Origin: Streptococcus sanguinis SK49
GTDB taxonomy: Bacteria > Bacillota > Bacilli > Lactobacillales > Streptococcaceae
Assembly (NCBI RefSeq): GCF_000212815.1
Contig: NZ_GL890986.1
Location: 186,001 to 250,000, forward strand
DNA: 64,000 bases
Reading direction: 5' to 3'
Positions 53,348 through 61,981 of the stretch are shown here, in pieces (the first letter of the stretch is position 1; each line of letters opens with the position of its first letter). Both the position numbers and the translations under genes were made by a program. Under the pieces are notes generated by a model. It was not told where the DNA came from and did not search any database. It saw only the letters and a program-made list of their open reading frames with translations.

Positions 53348-54289
53348 ATGACAGAATTAAATACTGTAAAACCTGATGAGTCAGGAAAATTGACTCTTTC
53401 AAAGGCTGACCGTCAAAAAGTTTGGTGGCGTTCTACTTTCTTGCAAGGCTCTTGGAACTACGAACGTATGCAAAACTTGGGCTGGGCTTATTCACTGATT
53501 CCAGCTATTAAGAAGCTTTATACTAAAAAAGAAGATCAAGCTGCTGCTCTTGAGCGTCACTTGGAATTCTTCAACACTCACCCATATGTAGCAGCTCCAA
53601 TCATCGGAGTTACACTTGCGCTTGAAGAAGAAAAAGCAAATGGTGCAGCAATTGACGATGCGGCTATCCAAGGGGTTAAAATCGGTATGATGGGACCTCT
53701 GGCTGGTATCGGAGACCCTGTCTTCTGGTTCACAGTTCGTCCTATCCTTGGAGCACTTGGTGCATCTCTTGCTTTGACTGGAAATATCATTGGGCCACTT
53801 ATCTTCTTCTTAGCTTGGAATGCTATCCGGATGGCTTTCCTCTGGTACACACAAGAATTAGGCTACAAGGCTGGTTCTGAAATTACTAAAGACATGTCTG
53901 GTGGTATCCTTCAGGACATTACCAAAGGTGCTTCAATTCTAGGTATGTTTATCTTGGCTGTTCTGGTTGAGCGCTGGGTATCTATTAAGTTTGTCTTTAA
54001 TGTTTCATCTGTTAAGCTAGATGATAAAGCATATATCCATTGGGACAAATTGTCTAGTGGCTATAAGGGTATCCAAGAAGCCTTTGCTCAAGTAGGTCAA
54101 GGACTATCTCAAACCCCTGAAAAAGTTACAACTTTCCAACAAAACTTGGATTCCTTGATTCCTGGTTTGATGGGACTGCTTCTAACTTTCGCTTGTATGT
54201 GGTTGCTTAAGAAAAAAGTATCCCCTATCACTATCATCATCGCCCTCTTCGTAGTTGGTGTACTAGCTCACGTTGCTGGTTTGATGTAA
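53348..54289 (+). CDS. manN: Mannose-family PTS EIID component
   Basis: The 313-residue protein has the EIID-Man features: RSTFLQGSWNYERMQNLGWAYSLIPAI near residue 30, GVKIGMMGPLAGIGDPVFWFTVRPIL near 115, and C-terminal hydrophobic segments. It completes the ManLMN permease. The gene ends six bases before a terminator that separates it from manO. Confidence 0.95.
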   Translation: MTELNTVKPDESGKLTLSKADRQKVWWRSTFLQGSWNYERMQNLGWAYSLIPAIKKLYTKKEDQAAALERHLEFFNTHPYVAAPIIGVTLALEEEKANGAAIDDAAIQGVKIGMMGPLAGIGDPVFWFTVRPILGALGASLALTGNIIGPLIFFLAWNAIRMAFLWYTQELGYKAGSEITKDMSGGILQDITKGASILGMFILAVLVERWVSIKFVFNVSSVKLDDKAYIHWDKLSSGYKGIQEAFAQVGQGLSQTPEKVTTFQQNLDSLIPGLMGLLLTFACMWLLKKKVSPITIIIALFVVGVLAHVAGLM

Positions 54290-54291
54290 TC

Positions 54292-54317
54292 AAAAAGAAG
54301 GTTTCGGCCTTCTTTTT
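54292..54317 (+). terminator. Intrinsic terminator between manN and manO
   Basis: AAAAAGAAGG (54292-54301) pairs with CCTTCTTTTT (54308-54317) around TTTCGG. Confidence 0.85.
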
Positions 54318-54321
54318 ATTG

Positions 54322-54330
54322 TGGTATAAT
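54322..54330 (+). promoter_or_regulatory. Extended -10 promoter of manO
   Basis: TGG (54322-54324) plus TATAAT (54325-54330), preceded by TG as in TGTGG, lies about 30 bases before the manO ATG, so manO has its own promoter after the manN terminator. Confidence 0.55.
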
Positions 54331-54359
54331 AGCTATATTATTTAAAAGGGAGTTACTCT

Positions 54360-54722
54360 ATGGCACAGTCACAAAACAAAACAATTGAGTTTAATACCAC
54401 TGGCGTTTCCTATCTTGGATTAGGCGGAAAGGTTGGGAAATTTTTAATCGGCGAGACAGCTCTGGAGTTTTATGCGGATGCCAATGTAGAAGATTATATT
54501 CAGCTGCCTTGGACTAGCATCACTACTATCGGTGCTAATGTTTCTGGCAAAAGAGTCAGCCGCCACTTTGAAATCTGGACTGACAAGGGAAAGTTTCTCT
54601 TTGCCTCCAAAGACTCTGGTAAGATTCTCAAAATTGCGCGAGAACATATCGGCAACGACAAAGTTGTGAGATTGCCGACTCTGTTACAGAAAATTACTGG
54701 AATCTTTAAGAAGAAAAAATAG
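54360..54722 (+). CDS. manO: ManO, DUF956 protein linked to the mannose PTS
   Basis: The 120-residue protein belongs to DUF956: a beta-rich fold with NTTGVSYLGLGGKVGKFLIGETALEFY and DYIQLPWTSITTIGANVSGKRVSRHFEIWTDKGKFLFASKD. ManO is always found next to manLMN in lactic acid bacteria and is thought to act on that operon; its mechanism is not established. It has a separate promoter and a terminator. Confidence 0.88.
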   Translation: MAQSQNKTIEFNTTGVSYLGLGGKVGKFLIGETALEFYADANVEDYIQLPWTSITTIGANVSGKRVSRHFEIWTDKGKFLFASKDSGKILKIAREHIGNDKVVRLPTLLQKITGIFKKKK

Positions 54723-54752
54723 GGTTGAAAAAGTTTCAACCTTATTTTTTAT
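54721..54752 (+). terminator. Intrinsic terminator of manO
   Basis: GGTTGAAA (54723-54730) pairs with TTTCAACC (54734-54741), followed by TTATTTTTT. Confidence 0.8.
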
Positions 54753-54905
54753 ATTTTCGACTAAGACAAAAGCTATTTGTATCAGCAAAATGGAGCTAGC
54801 ACAAAAAATTGGAAAGTGAAACAATCTGAGAATGCACTATTTCAGCCCCTTGAAATGATAGGGGGTAAGCTGACATTATCAATGCAAGACCGCATCATTA
54901 GATCT

Positions 54906-55538
54906 TCAAAAAGGATAAACATCAGCTAAATTTTTCTCGAAAGTCCATGTCTTGACACCTTCAACATCACGGACATCTAGTTGTTTAAATCCGCTCTTTT
55001 TGTAAAAACGACAGTTGCTTTCTGTATGAGTAATCAAAGTAAGCCGCTGGCATTTCTCTTCTTTTGCAAGCAACTCAAGTCCTTTTGAGATAAAAAGACC
55101 ACCAACTCCCTGCCCTTGATAATCAGGCAGCACACCCAGTAGTTCAAGATAAAGAGTTGAAACACTCCTTTTCTTAGCTTCTTTACTGCCCTCCCCAAAG
55201 ACTTTTTGAAAAGCTAAAAGCTGAGGAATATATTTCCACATCCTCCATGCTCCTGCCCGCAAAAAGGAAAGCATACCGACAGGATGATTACCGAGCTTAT
55301 GAATGGTAGCGACCGCCATAAGACACCCGTCCACTTCAGCAAGCAGACAAATATGATGACGCATCGCTGCCTTAACCATAACTGCATGCAATCTATTTAG
55401 AAAATCAATATAAGACTGGCTGCTGCCAAAGAGAGGACGAAATTTTTCTCTGTAGATCTCATGCTCAGCAAAAGCAGAAGTTAAAACTGAGACTGCAGCA
55501 GCAAGATCCCTTTCATCTGCTTTTCTAAAACGAATCAT
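54906..55538 (-). CDS. GNAT acetyltransferase in the TetR-controlled operon
   Basis: The 210-residue protein has the GNAT acetyl-CoA site GVLPDYQGQGVGGLFISKGLELL near residue 140 and the FYKKSGFKQL motif near the C-terminus. The middle part (SFLRAGAWRMWKYIPQLLAFQKVFGE) is typical of a GNAT subfamily linked to resistance or detoxification genes. It starts 13 bases after the flavodoxin-fold gene. Its substrate is unknown. Confidence 0.83.
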   Translation of the reverse strand: MIRFRKADERDLAAAVSVLTSAFAEHEIYREKFRPLFGSSQSYIDFLNRLHAVMVKAAMRHHICLLAEVDGCLMAVATIHKLGNHPVGMLSFLRAGAWRMWKYIPQLLAFQKVFGEGSKEAKKRSVSTLYLELLGVLPDYQGQGVGGLFISKGLELLAKEEKCQRLTLITHTESNCRFYKKSGFKQLDVRDVEGVKTWTFEKNLADVYPF

Positions 55539-55551
55539 GATAACTACCTCT

Positions 55552-56130
55552 TCAAATCTTTTCTGCTAATTTTTCTAAAAAAGCTTGACGTTTTTCAGCT
55601 GTAGACTGAGAAATATTCCCGAAATTCAACCAACGGCGCTGTCTAGCACCGATAGACTTAAAGGTATGGCCCAACATGGCTTTCTTGACGACATCACCAC
55701 AGAAATACTTAAGATAGAAGGTCGGTGCTGCAGAGGTAGTAATAGCTAACACCTCTTTAATATTGGTCAAACGACCAACTAACTGGCGAGTTTTGCTCTC
55801 CTCGTAAATCTTATTTTTCAAAAAAACCTTATCTTCAAAGCCCTTGACAATAGCTGGCATATCCGCCCACCAGATAGGAAAAATCATGATAAGGCGGTCA
55901 CAGGACGCAAGAGCTTCCTGATATTTTAAAACTAGTGGGTCTAATGCCTGCCCCTTATTAAAAAGCGCTAGCTCTTCCTTGGTATAGACAGGATTAAAAC
56001 CATCCTCATAGAGATCGATCAGTTCATAGGTCTGACCTTTCTTCTCCAACAAGTCCTGAACCTGCTCTAAAATAGCATGGCTAAAGCTTTTATCATAGGG
56101 ATGTGCATAAACAATGAGATTTTTAATCAT
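55552..56130 (-). CDS. NAD(P)H-quinone oxidoreductase, flavodoxin-fold
   Basis: The 192-residue protein has the KefF/MdaB/NQO1-like pattern: VYAHPYDKSFSHAIL (flavin phosphate loop), DLYEDGFNPVYT, and MIFPIWWADMPAIVKGFEDKVF (the flavin-binding loop). It reduces quinones or related electrophiles with NAD(P)H. It overlaps the TetR gene by eight bases, so its level should follow the repressor's signal, perhaps an electrophile. Confidence 0.88.
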   Translation of the reverse strand: MIKNLIVYAHPYDKSFSHAILEQVQDLLEKKGQTYELIDLYEDGFNPVYTKEELALFNKGQALDPLVLKYQEALASCDRLIMIFPIWWADMPAIVKGFEDKVFLKNKIYEESKTRQLVGRLTNIKEVLAITTSAAPTFYLKYFCGDVVKKAMLGHTFKSIGARQRRWLNFGNISQSTAEKRQAFLEKLAEKI

Positions 56131-56680
56131 GTTTGTAACCTCCTAGTAAATCATTGAACATTGAGCGATAGACTTCCTCATCAAAAGGCTCCAAGCCTTT
56201 GGCAATAAAATGACCATAGCCTGTGATGAAGGTGTCCAGCTTGAGCAAAAGAATCTTTTTCTCTTTCTGACTCTCAATAGGCAGCTGATCCAGATAAACC
56301 ACTGTCTTATTCCCGATTTCCAGAAGCTCACCTTTCCGGTAAGCCTCTGTCGCTACAGGGCTGAAAAAGAGAAAATCCATTATCTGACTGTTGGTCTTGT
56401 ATTCCGATAAAAGAAAGAGTCCTATCTGCCAAATGCAATCCAGAGGATCAGAGACTCCATCTAGATACTGCTCCTCTAAACGCTTAAGCTGCTTCTGGTT
56501 TTCCAAAAGACAGACCTGATAGTAAAGTTCCTCCTTATTCTCAAAAGCCTTGTAGAAAGCACCAGTCGTAACCCCCAGCAGAGATGCCAGTTTCCTTAGG
56601 GGGATATTCTGATAGCCATACTCTCTGATAAGCTGGCTTGCCTTTTCAATCATACGGTCACGCGTTGTTTGTTTTACCAT
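56123..56680 (-). CDS. TetR/AcrR family repressor of the quinone reductase-GNAT operon
   Basis: The 185-residue protein has a TetR helix-turn-helix in residues 8-52 (IREYGYQNIPLRKLASLLGVTTGAFYKAFENKEELYYQ) and an unassigned ligand domain. It is the first gene of the operon with the flavodoxin-fold reductase and a GNAT enzyme. The promoter carries two palindromic sites that should bind this regulator. Confidence 0.88.
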   Translation of the reverse strand: MVKQTTRDRMIEKASQLIREYGYQNIPLRKLASLLGVTTGAFYKAFENKEELYYQVCLLENQKQLKRLEEQYLDGVSDPLDCIWQIGLFLLSEYKTNSQIMDFLFFSPVATEAYRKGELLEIGNKTVVYLDQLPIESQKEKKILLLKLDTFITGYGHFIAKGLEPFDEEVYRSMFNDLLGGYKHD

Positions 56681-56691
56681 AAGAACTCCTT

Positions 56692-56745
56692 TAGATAACT
56701 ATGTTACCTTTATCTAAAGATAACATAGTTATCTTTTTCTGTCAA
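56692..56745 (-). promoter_or_regulatory. Operon promoter with double palindromic TetR operator
   Basis: On the minus strand TTGACA (56740-56745) and TATCTT (56717-56722) are 17 bases apart. The 21-base palindrome AAAGATAAC-ATA-GTTATCTTT (56717-56737) fills the spacer. AGATAACTATGTTA (56693-56706) repeats the site in inverted orientation to TAACATAGTTATCT (56721-56734), giving a second site over the start of the transcript. Confidence 0.8.
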
Positions 56746-56764
56746 GATTTTTCCCATCCTGGGA

Positions 56765-56793
56765 TTTACATTTTCCGGAAAATCCTGTATAAT
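56765..56793 (+). promoter_or_regulatory. serS promoter
   Basis: TTTACA (56765-56770), a 17-base spacer and TATAAT (56788-56793) place the transcript start near 56800, where the T-box begins. Confidence 0.8.
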
Positions 56794-56799
56794 AGTCGA

Positions 56800-56986
56800 A
56801 ACGGATAAGTACTATTGGGCACTTTTCAGAAAGTCTGCGGTGGCTGTGAGCAGATAAGGAGAAAATAGGAAATTCTACCGTTAGTTTAAAAATGAATAAT
56901 TAAGCAAGTGCACTTTTGTGAAGTTGGATGGAACCGCGGCTCTGTCGCTCCAACAGTTTCATAAAGTGCTTTTTATTTTTGGAGGT
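56800..56986 (+). promoter_or_regulatory. T-box riboswitch of serS with terminator
   Basis: The T-box core TTGGATGGAACCGCGG (56924-56940) is preceded by a stem I region. A TCT at 56874-56876 in GGAAATTCTACC is a fitting serine specifier but was chosen partly because the gene is serS. GCACTTTTGTGAA and TTTCATAAAGTGC (about 56912-56972), with an inner GTTGGA/TCCAAC stem, form the terminator, followed by TTTTTATTTTT. Uncharged tRNA-Ser should prevent termination. Confidence 0.93.
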
Positions 56987-56990
56987 ACCT

Positions 56991-58268
56991 ATGTTAGATT
57001 TAAAACGCATCCGTACAGACTTTGATTCTGTCGCTGAAAAATTAGCTACGCGAGGTGTTGACGCTGCTACCCTTAACCAAATGAAAACCATTGACAAAGA
57101 ACGCCGGGATTTATTGGTAAAGGTCGAAGAACTCAAAGCAGAGCGCAATACTGTTTCTGCTGAGATTGCTCAAGCTAAACGCAACAAAGAAAATGCAGAT
57201 GACAAGATTGCTGCCATGCAAAAACTCTCTGCTGAAGTCAAGAACTTAGACGCAACCTTGGCTGAACTGGATGCTAAGTTGACTGAATTCACTACTACTC
57301 TACCTAACATTCCACACGAAAGTGTTCCTGTCGGAGCAGATGAGGACGAAAACGTCGAAGTACGTCGCTGGGGTACACCGCGCCAATTTGACTTTGAAGC
57401 TAAAGCTCACTGGGATTTGGGTGAAGATCTGGATATCTTAGACTGGGAGCGCGGGGCAAAAGTTACTGGTGCTCGCTTCCTCTTCTATAAGGGCTTGGGA
57501 GCAAGACTTGAGCGTGCTATCTATAACTTCATGCTGGATGAGCACGGCAAAGAAGGCTACACAGAAGTCATCACTCCCTACATAGTCAACCATGATTCCA
57601 TGTTTGGGACTGGGCAGTATCCTAAGTTCAAAGAAGATACCTTTGAGCTAAGCGATACCAACTTCGTTCTGATTCCGACTGCTGAAGTTCCACTGACCAA
57701 CTACTATCGAGACGAAATTTTAGATGGAAAAGAATTGCCAATCTACTTCACTGCTATGAGCCCATCATTCCGCTCTGAAGCTGGCTCTGCTGGTCGTGAC
57801 ACGCGCGGTCTGATTCGTCTGCACCAATTCCACAAGGTTGAAATGGTGAAATTTGCTAAGCCAGAAGAATCTTATCAAGAGCTGGAAAAGATGACTGCCA
57901 ACGCTGAAAACATCCTGAAAAAGCTGAATTTACCTTACCGAGTTGTAGCACTCTGTACTGGAGATATGGGCTTCTCAGCTGCTAAAACCTACGACTTGGA
58001 AGTTTGGATTCCTGCTCAGAACACCTACCGTGAAATCTCTAGTTGCTCTAACACAGAAGATTTCCAAGCCCGTCGAGCTCAAATTCGCTACCGTGACGAA
58101 GCAGATGGCAAGGTCAAACTCCTCCATACTCTCAACGGTTCTGGACTGGCTGTCGGACGCACAGTGGCAGCTATCTTAGAAAATTACCAAAACGAAGATG
58201 GCTCTGTGACTATTCCAGAAGTCCTGCGTCCATACATGGGTGGATTAGAAGTCATTGCACCAAGATAA
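56991..58268 (+). CDS. serS: Seryl-tRNA synthetase
   Basis: The 425-residue enzyme has the N-terminal tRNA-binding coiled coil (residues 30-100) and the class II core with motif 2 ([29 protein letters not shown]) and motif 3 ([16 protein letters not shown]). ATG 56991 has GGAGG five bases upstream and begins [10 protein letters not shown], the family start; a frame from 56928 lies in the T-box. Charges tRNA-Ser and tRNA-Sec. Confidence 0.96.
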   Translation: MLDLKRIRTDFDSVAEKLATRGVDAATLNQMKTIDKERRDLLVKVEELKAERNTVSAEIAQAKRNKENADDKIAAMQKLSAEVKNLDATLAELDAKLTEFTTTLPNIPHESVPVGADEDENVEVRRWGTPRQFDFEAKAHWDLGEDLDILDWERGAKVTGARFLFYKGLGARLERAIYNFMLDEHGKEGYTEVITPYIVNHDSMFGTGQYPKFKEDTFELSDTNFVLIPTAEVPLTNYYRDEILDGKELPIYFTAMSPSFRSEAGSAGRDTRGLIRLHQFHKVEMVKFAKPEESYQELEKMTANAENILKKLNLPYRVVALCTGDMGFSAAKTYDLEVWIPAQNTYREISSCSNTEDFQARRAQIRYRDEADGKVKLLHTLNGSGLAVGRTVAAILENYQNEDGSVTIPEVLRPYMGGLEVIAPR

Positions 58269-58334
58269 AAAGCAGATTATCCTGACACTTTGCATGTATC
58301 ATTAGGTCTAAGTTCAGACTTATTTTGCTAAAAT

Positions 58335-58404
58335 TAAAAAAATCCGAGTTCAACTCAGAGAAAATCAAAAACAGATTTTCAAAGAGTATCATCTCGGATT
58401 TTTT
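58335..58404. terminator. Bidirectional terminator between serS and the TDT permease gene
   Basis: AAAAAATCCGAG (58337-58348) pairs with CTCGGATTTTTT (58393-58404); an inner GAAAATC/GATTTTC hairpin lies in the loop. The right arm encodes the last residues of the minus-strand gene. Confidence 0.75.
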
Positions 58405-59306
58405 GTTATCTTTCTGGCTCGCAATGAGACTGTATAGTAAAAACAAACATAGAGGACGATTGCGAAAGCTAGCAGAGCTTCTGCATGACTTAGCCAAACA
58501 AGCCAGGTCCAACCTAGAAAATCAAGTCCCAGTTTCAGGGCAAAAGCTGTATTGACAAGAGGAAAGGTCAAGGCTGACCAGCTAAGCTGAGGCCCCAGTC
58601 GGAAAATACGAGGTAAAAGGCATAGGACCAAGAGATAAAAGGCCTGCGATAAGAGGAGCAGCAAGGCAACAAACCAACCTTCAGCATCAGAACCGGCCAA
58701 ACGGATATAGCTTCCCAGCAGGAGCGAGAATGGTGCACAGTAAATGGCCCACTGCGGCTTTAAAGCATCAGGCAACCTTTGTGACCACATAGCTCTGTAA
58801 AATAAGGGATAGAGAATCAAACTCAGTAGCAGAGCAAAAAACCAAGCTACATAGCCTAAAAGCGGCTGATGAACTACACCCTGAGTCAAGCTTGCCATGG
58901 CTAATCCAACATATAGGACCGTCCAGCTTGGGGTCAAAGATAATCCCTCGGTCTTAAGCACATACTTCCAAGTAAAGATAGCTATTAGAAAAATATGCAG
59001 CAGCAAGGCTATATACCAAAGAAACTGGCTCAACAAAAATAAGCCAAGCTTGCTTAGGTAAGAAGCTAAGAGCATACTGGCCATAGGATAAGTCGCAAAG
59101 CTCGATAAGAAAGGGGCCTTTTGCAAATCCTGCCGATAGTCCGAAAATAACAGCACTAAAGCCAGTGTCAGATAAAGCCAAAGTATCAAAGCCAGACCAT
59201 TCAAGAAGTGGAAAAAGATAGAATGGTAGTTCAGTAACAGATTAGCTAAGCCAAATAGGCCAAGAATCAACCCAGATAAGAGAATGGGCGGTCGTTTGCT
59301 GTTCAC
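58389..59306 (-). CDS. TDT-family transporter (tellurite-resistance/dicarboxylate, SLAC1-like fold)
   Basis: The 305-residue protein has ten hydrophobic segments and a layout close to the TehA/SLAC1 fold: ANLLLNYH in helix 1, FATYPMASMLLASYL (near residue 70), SWTVLYVGLAMASLTQG (near 130), and PQWAIYCAPFSLLLGSYI (near 190), FPLVNTAFAL (near 240). TDT proteins are channels or permeases for anions, dicarboxylates or sulfite. Substrate unknown. Its last codons lie in a terminator stem. Confidence 0.75.
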   Translation of the reverse strand: MNSKRPPILLSGLILGLFGLANLLLNYHSIFFHFLNGLALILWLYLTLALVLLFSDYRQDLQKAPFLSSFATYPMASMLLASYLSKLGLFLLSQFLWYIALLLHIFLIAIFTWKYVLKTEGLSLTPSWTVLYVGLAMASLTQGVVHQPLLGYVAWFFALLLSLILYPLFYRAMWSQRLPDALKPQWAIYCAPFSLLLGSYIRLAGSDAEGWFVALLLLLSQAFYLLVLCLLPRIFRLGPQLSWSALTFPLVNTAFALKLGLDFLGWTWLVWLSHAEALLAFAIVLYVCFYYTVSLRARKITKNPR

Positions 59307-59379
59307 GAAGCAACTCCTTTTATAGTAATGCCATGAAGTCCCTTTTCAATGCCAATCAGACGTTTGTTTGCTATCATTT

Positions 59380-60444
59380 CTATGAAACTTCTAAAATATG
59401 CCGCAGCTGGACTGCACTCGGTGAGACAATGGGAAGAAAAGCTCCTTCGTTCCAACGGCGGATAAATCCAGAAGTCGAATTACTCAAGTATCCTCTGCCT
59501 CCACTAGCCTGCAACTCCAAGAGCAGACTTTGAGCCACTACATCAACTATATCAATTCGCAGCTGGAAGAGCTCCTTAGGGTGCTCAACAAAATAGCCAG
59601 ACTGGAGAAGACCTCTATAGAGCTGATCCTGGATTTCAGTCAGAGCAGCCACTTGCTCCTCCCACTCCTCTCTCAAAATAGATCGGACTGACAGATTGGC
59701 TTCGACCTCTGCCAAAGACTTCTCTGCTAGGCCAAGAGCCAAACCAAACTGATAACCTAGAAAAGCTGGGCGATTTTCTGCCAAAAAGGCCTGGGCATCT
59801 TGTGCAAGAATCCATTCCTCTTGCAAAGGCACATGGTTAAATGTCAGGGCAGCTGTATTTCCCCCTTGCAAAGATACAAACTCTAGATCCGCTGAACGAG
59901 AGAAATTCTCCGCGTCAGACGGCACAGCTAGAACCAGCGGCTGGCGGCCCCCATCTTCGAAACCAGCAACAAATATGCTGAGGAAGCGATCCTCGCGAGC
60001 ATTGGTTACCCAAGGCAGACGTCCCTTGAGATAAAGCTTCCCGTCTTCTTCTACAATAGAGACATTTAACTCTTCTAAGTCCGACAGGAATTTAACAGCA
60101 TTGGACAGGGCTGTCGCACCTGCATATTCCCCTGACAGGAGCCCTTCCAAATAGTGGTCTCTAAAGTAGGGATTAGGAGATTTTAAAATGTTATCAATAA
60201 AGGTCCTTTGCCCCCAAGAGATAAAGGAAGCGGTCAAAGAATGGTGAGCCAGCTCCTTGAGCACTTCAATCACATCCGTATCATTGCCACCTCGGCCTCC
60301 CAGCTCTTCTGGAACGCCAACCCGAAAGGCTCCTTCAGCAGCGATACGCTCAATCAGTTGATTGCCAGCTGCACAGGATTCTTTGTCAATTTGGTCAGCG
60401 TGATCATCCAACCAATTGATAAACTCTTCTGAAAAAAATGTCAT
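59380..60444 (-). CDS. Acyl-CoA-dehydrogenase-like flavoprotein
   Basis: The 354-residue protein follows the acyl-CoA dehydrogenase order: a helical N-terminal domain (GVPEELGGRGG near residue 48), a middle beta domain (GRLPWVTNAREDRFL, LEFVSLQGGNTAALTFNHVPL) and a C-terminal helical domain ending in LELQASGGRGYL. Usual catalytic Glu and strict FAD motifs are not obvious, so it may be a related monooxygenase or desulfurisation-type enzyme. Streptococci do not do beta-oxidation. The ATG at 60444 follows GGAGG by six bases, close behind the AhpD-like gene. Confidence 0.75.
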   Translation of the reverse strand: MTFFSEEFINWLDDHADQIDKESCAAGNQLIERIAAEGAFRVGVPEELGGRGGNDTDVIEVLKELAHHSLTASFISWGQRTFIDNILKSPNPYFRDHYLEGLLSGEYAGATALSNAVKFLSDLEELNVSIVEEDGKLYLKGRLPWVTNAREDRFLSIFVAGFEDGGRQPLVLAVPSDAENFSRSADLEFVSLQGGNTAALTFNHVPLQEEWILAQDAQAFLAENRPAFLGYQFGLALGLAEKSLAEVEANLSVRSILREEWEEQVAALTEIQDQLYRGLLQSGYFVEHPKELFQLRIDIVDVVAQSLLLELQASGGRGYLSNSTSGFIRRWNEGAFLPIVSPSAVQLRHILEVS

Positions 60445-60462
60445 TTGCCACCTCCTCAAAGA

Positions 60463-61011
60463 CTAGGCATAAGGCTGCAATTCCGGATTAATTGGCGTAT
60501 TGGCCAGATTATTGGCATAATTGCAAAGAGTCGCAAGGCTGACACCTAGAATCACATCCAGAGCATTCTCATGCGTATAGCCCGCTTCTAGGAAATCTGC
60601 CAAAGCCTCATCTCCGACCCGTCCCTTGGTATTGATGACTGCAATGGTAAATTTAGCAAGTGTATCTAGCTTCGGATCTGTATCAATCGGAGTACGATTG
60701 CGCAGAGCCTCTAAAAGATCATCATTCATTTGAATCTGCTTGATTGAAAAGGCTGTATGACCCGCTACACAGAAAGCACAGCCATTAGTAACTGCAGCCG
60801 TTATCTGCACTACTTCACGCTCAGTCGGTGTCAGGCTGTTACGGCGATTGATAGCTCCAACCGTCCGATAAGTTTCCAAAGCAGTTGGTGCATTGGCCAA
60901 AAGACCGATAAGATTAGGGATATAGCCACCGTTATCTTTTTGAACAGTTTCCAGGACTTCTTTTACCTCAACTGGTGCGGACTCAATCGTGTGGATAGTA
61001 AATTCTGACAT
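60463..61011 (-). CDS. AhpD-like/carboxymuconolactone decarboxylase family protein
   Basis: The 182-residue all-helical protein has the CxxC-containing motif NGCAFCVAGHTAFS (near residue 75) with the nearby His of AhpD-like alkylhydroperoxidases. It may reduce peroxides with a thiol partner. ATG 61011 has GAGG six bases upstream. The acyl-CoA-dehydrogenase-like gene follows after 18 bases, so both work in one operon, perhaps in oxidative stress response in this H2O2-producing genus. Confidence 0.83.
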   Translation of the reverse strand: MSEFTIHTIESAPVEVKEVLETVQKDNGGYIPNLIGLLANAPTALETYRTVGAINRRNSLTPTEREVVQITAAVTNGCAFCVAGHTAFSIKQIQMNDDLLEALRNRTPIDTDPKLDTLAKFTIAVINTKGRVGDEALADFLEAGYTHENALDVILGVSLATLCNYANNLANTPINPELQPYA

Positions 61012-61179
61012 ATGAAACCTCATTTCTTTTAATTAGAAACTATCTTAACATAGGACCAATGGCTTGTATAATATATATTTTATATAAGTCCTATAAAGAG
61101 AATATAATGCGATTTTTCAAACCAAAATATATTACCCTTGTAAGATAGCTCCACATCAATTTCAAACAAGAAGCCGAAA

Positions 61180-61206
61180 CGAGAAAAAGAAGCCTTTTGG
61201 CTTCTA
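61180..61206 (-). terminator. Intrinsic terminator of the acc operon
   Basis: AGAAGCC (61188-61194) pairs with GGCTTCT (61199-61205) around TTTT; on the minus strand TTTTTCTC follows the stem. Confidence 0.75.
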
Positions 61207-61210
61207 TTTT

Positions 61211-61981
61211 TTAATATTTCCTGAATCTCTGATAGCGATTTTCCAGTAATTGCTCCAAAGGAAGCTGAGACAGACTATCCAACTCAGTAGCAATTTCTTC
61301 TTTCACTGCAGCCAGTAATTCATGGTTGTTAAAGCCTCTTTCAGGAATGACATTATCTACCACTTCCATCTGCAAGAGCTCATGTGAAGTAATTTTCATC
61401 AGCTCTGCCGCTTCCATAGCGCGACTGCCGTCTTTCCAGAGGATGGAAGCAAAGCCTTCCGGACTGAGAACTGCATACATAGAGTTTTCCAGCATCCAGA
61501 CCTTATCTGCTACAGCCAAAGCCAAGGCTCCGCCTGAGCCACCTTCACCAATGATGATGGCAATAATCGGTACTTTGAGATTGCTCATTTCCATCAAGTT
61601 ACGGGCAATAGCTTCCCCTTGGCCACGCTCCTCAGCACCGACACCAGGATAAGCACCTGCCGTATTGATAAAGGTTACCACAGGACGGCCAAATTTTTCC
61701 GCCTGCTTCATGAGGCGTAGGGCCTTGCGGTAGCCTTCTGGATGCGGCTGTCCAAAATTACGGCGCAGATTGTCTTGCAAATTGCGACCCTTTTGAATAC
61801 CGACCACCGTCACAGGCTGACCCTTTAGCGTCCCGATACCGCCTATCACTGCACCGTCATCTCGAAAAGAGCGATCTCCATGCAGCTCGACGAAGTTATC
61901 AAAAACTCCTTGTGCAAAATCCAGCGCAGTCAAACGAGCCTGATCACGCGCTTCTTTAATAATCCGAGTGATTTTTGTCAT
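61211..61981 (-). CDS. accA: Acetyl-CoA carboxylase carboxyltransferase alpha subunit
   Basis: The 256-residue protein has the crotonase-like core with [25 protein letters not shown] and [40 protein letters not shown]. With AccD it transfers carboxyl from biotin to acetyl-CoA, the first step of fatty-acid synthesis. It overlaps accD by four bases and is the last gene of the fab/acc cluster. Confidence 0.96.
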   Translation of the reverse strand: MTKITRIIKEARDQARLTALDFAQGVFDNFVELHGDRSFRDDGAVIGGIGTLKGQPVTVVGIQKGRNLQDNLRRNFGQPHPEGYRKALRLMKQAEKFGRPVVTFINTAGAYPGVGAEERGQGEAIARNLMEMSNLKVPIIAIIIGEGGSGGALALAVADKVWMLENSMYAVLSPEGFASILWKDGSRAMEAAELMKITSHELLQMEVVDNVIPERGFNNHELLAAVKEEIATELDSLSQLPLEQLLENRYQRFRKY

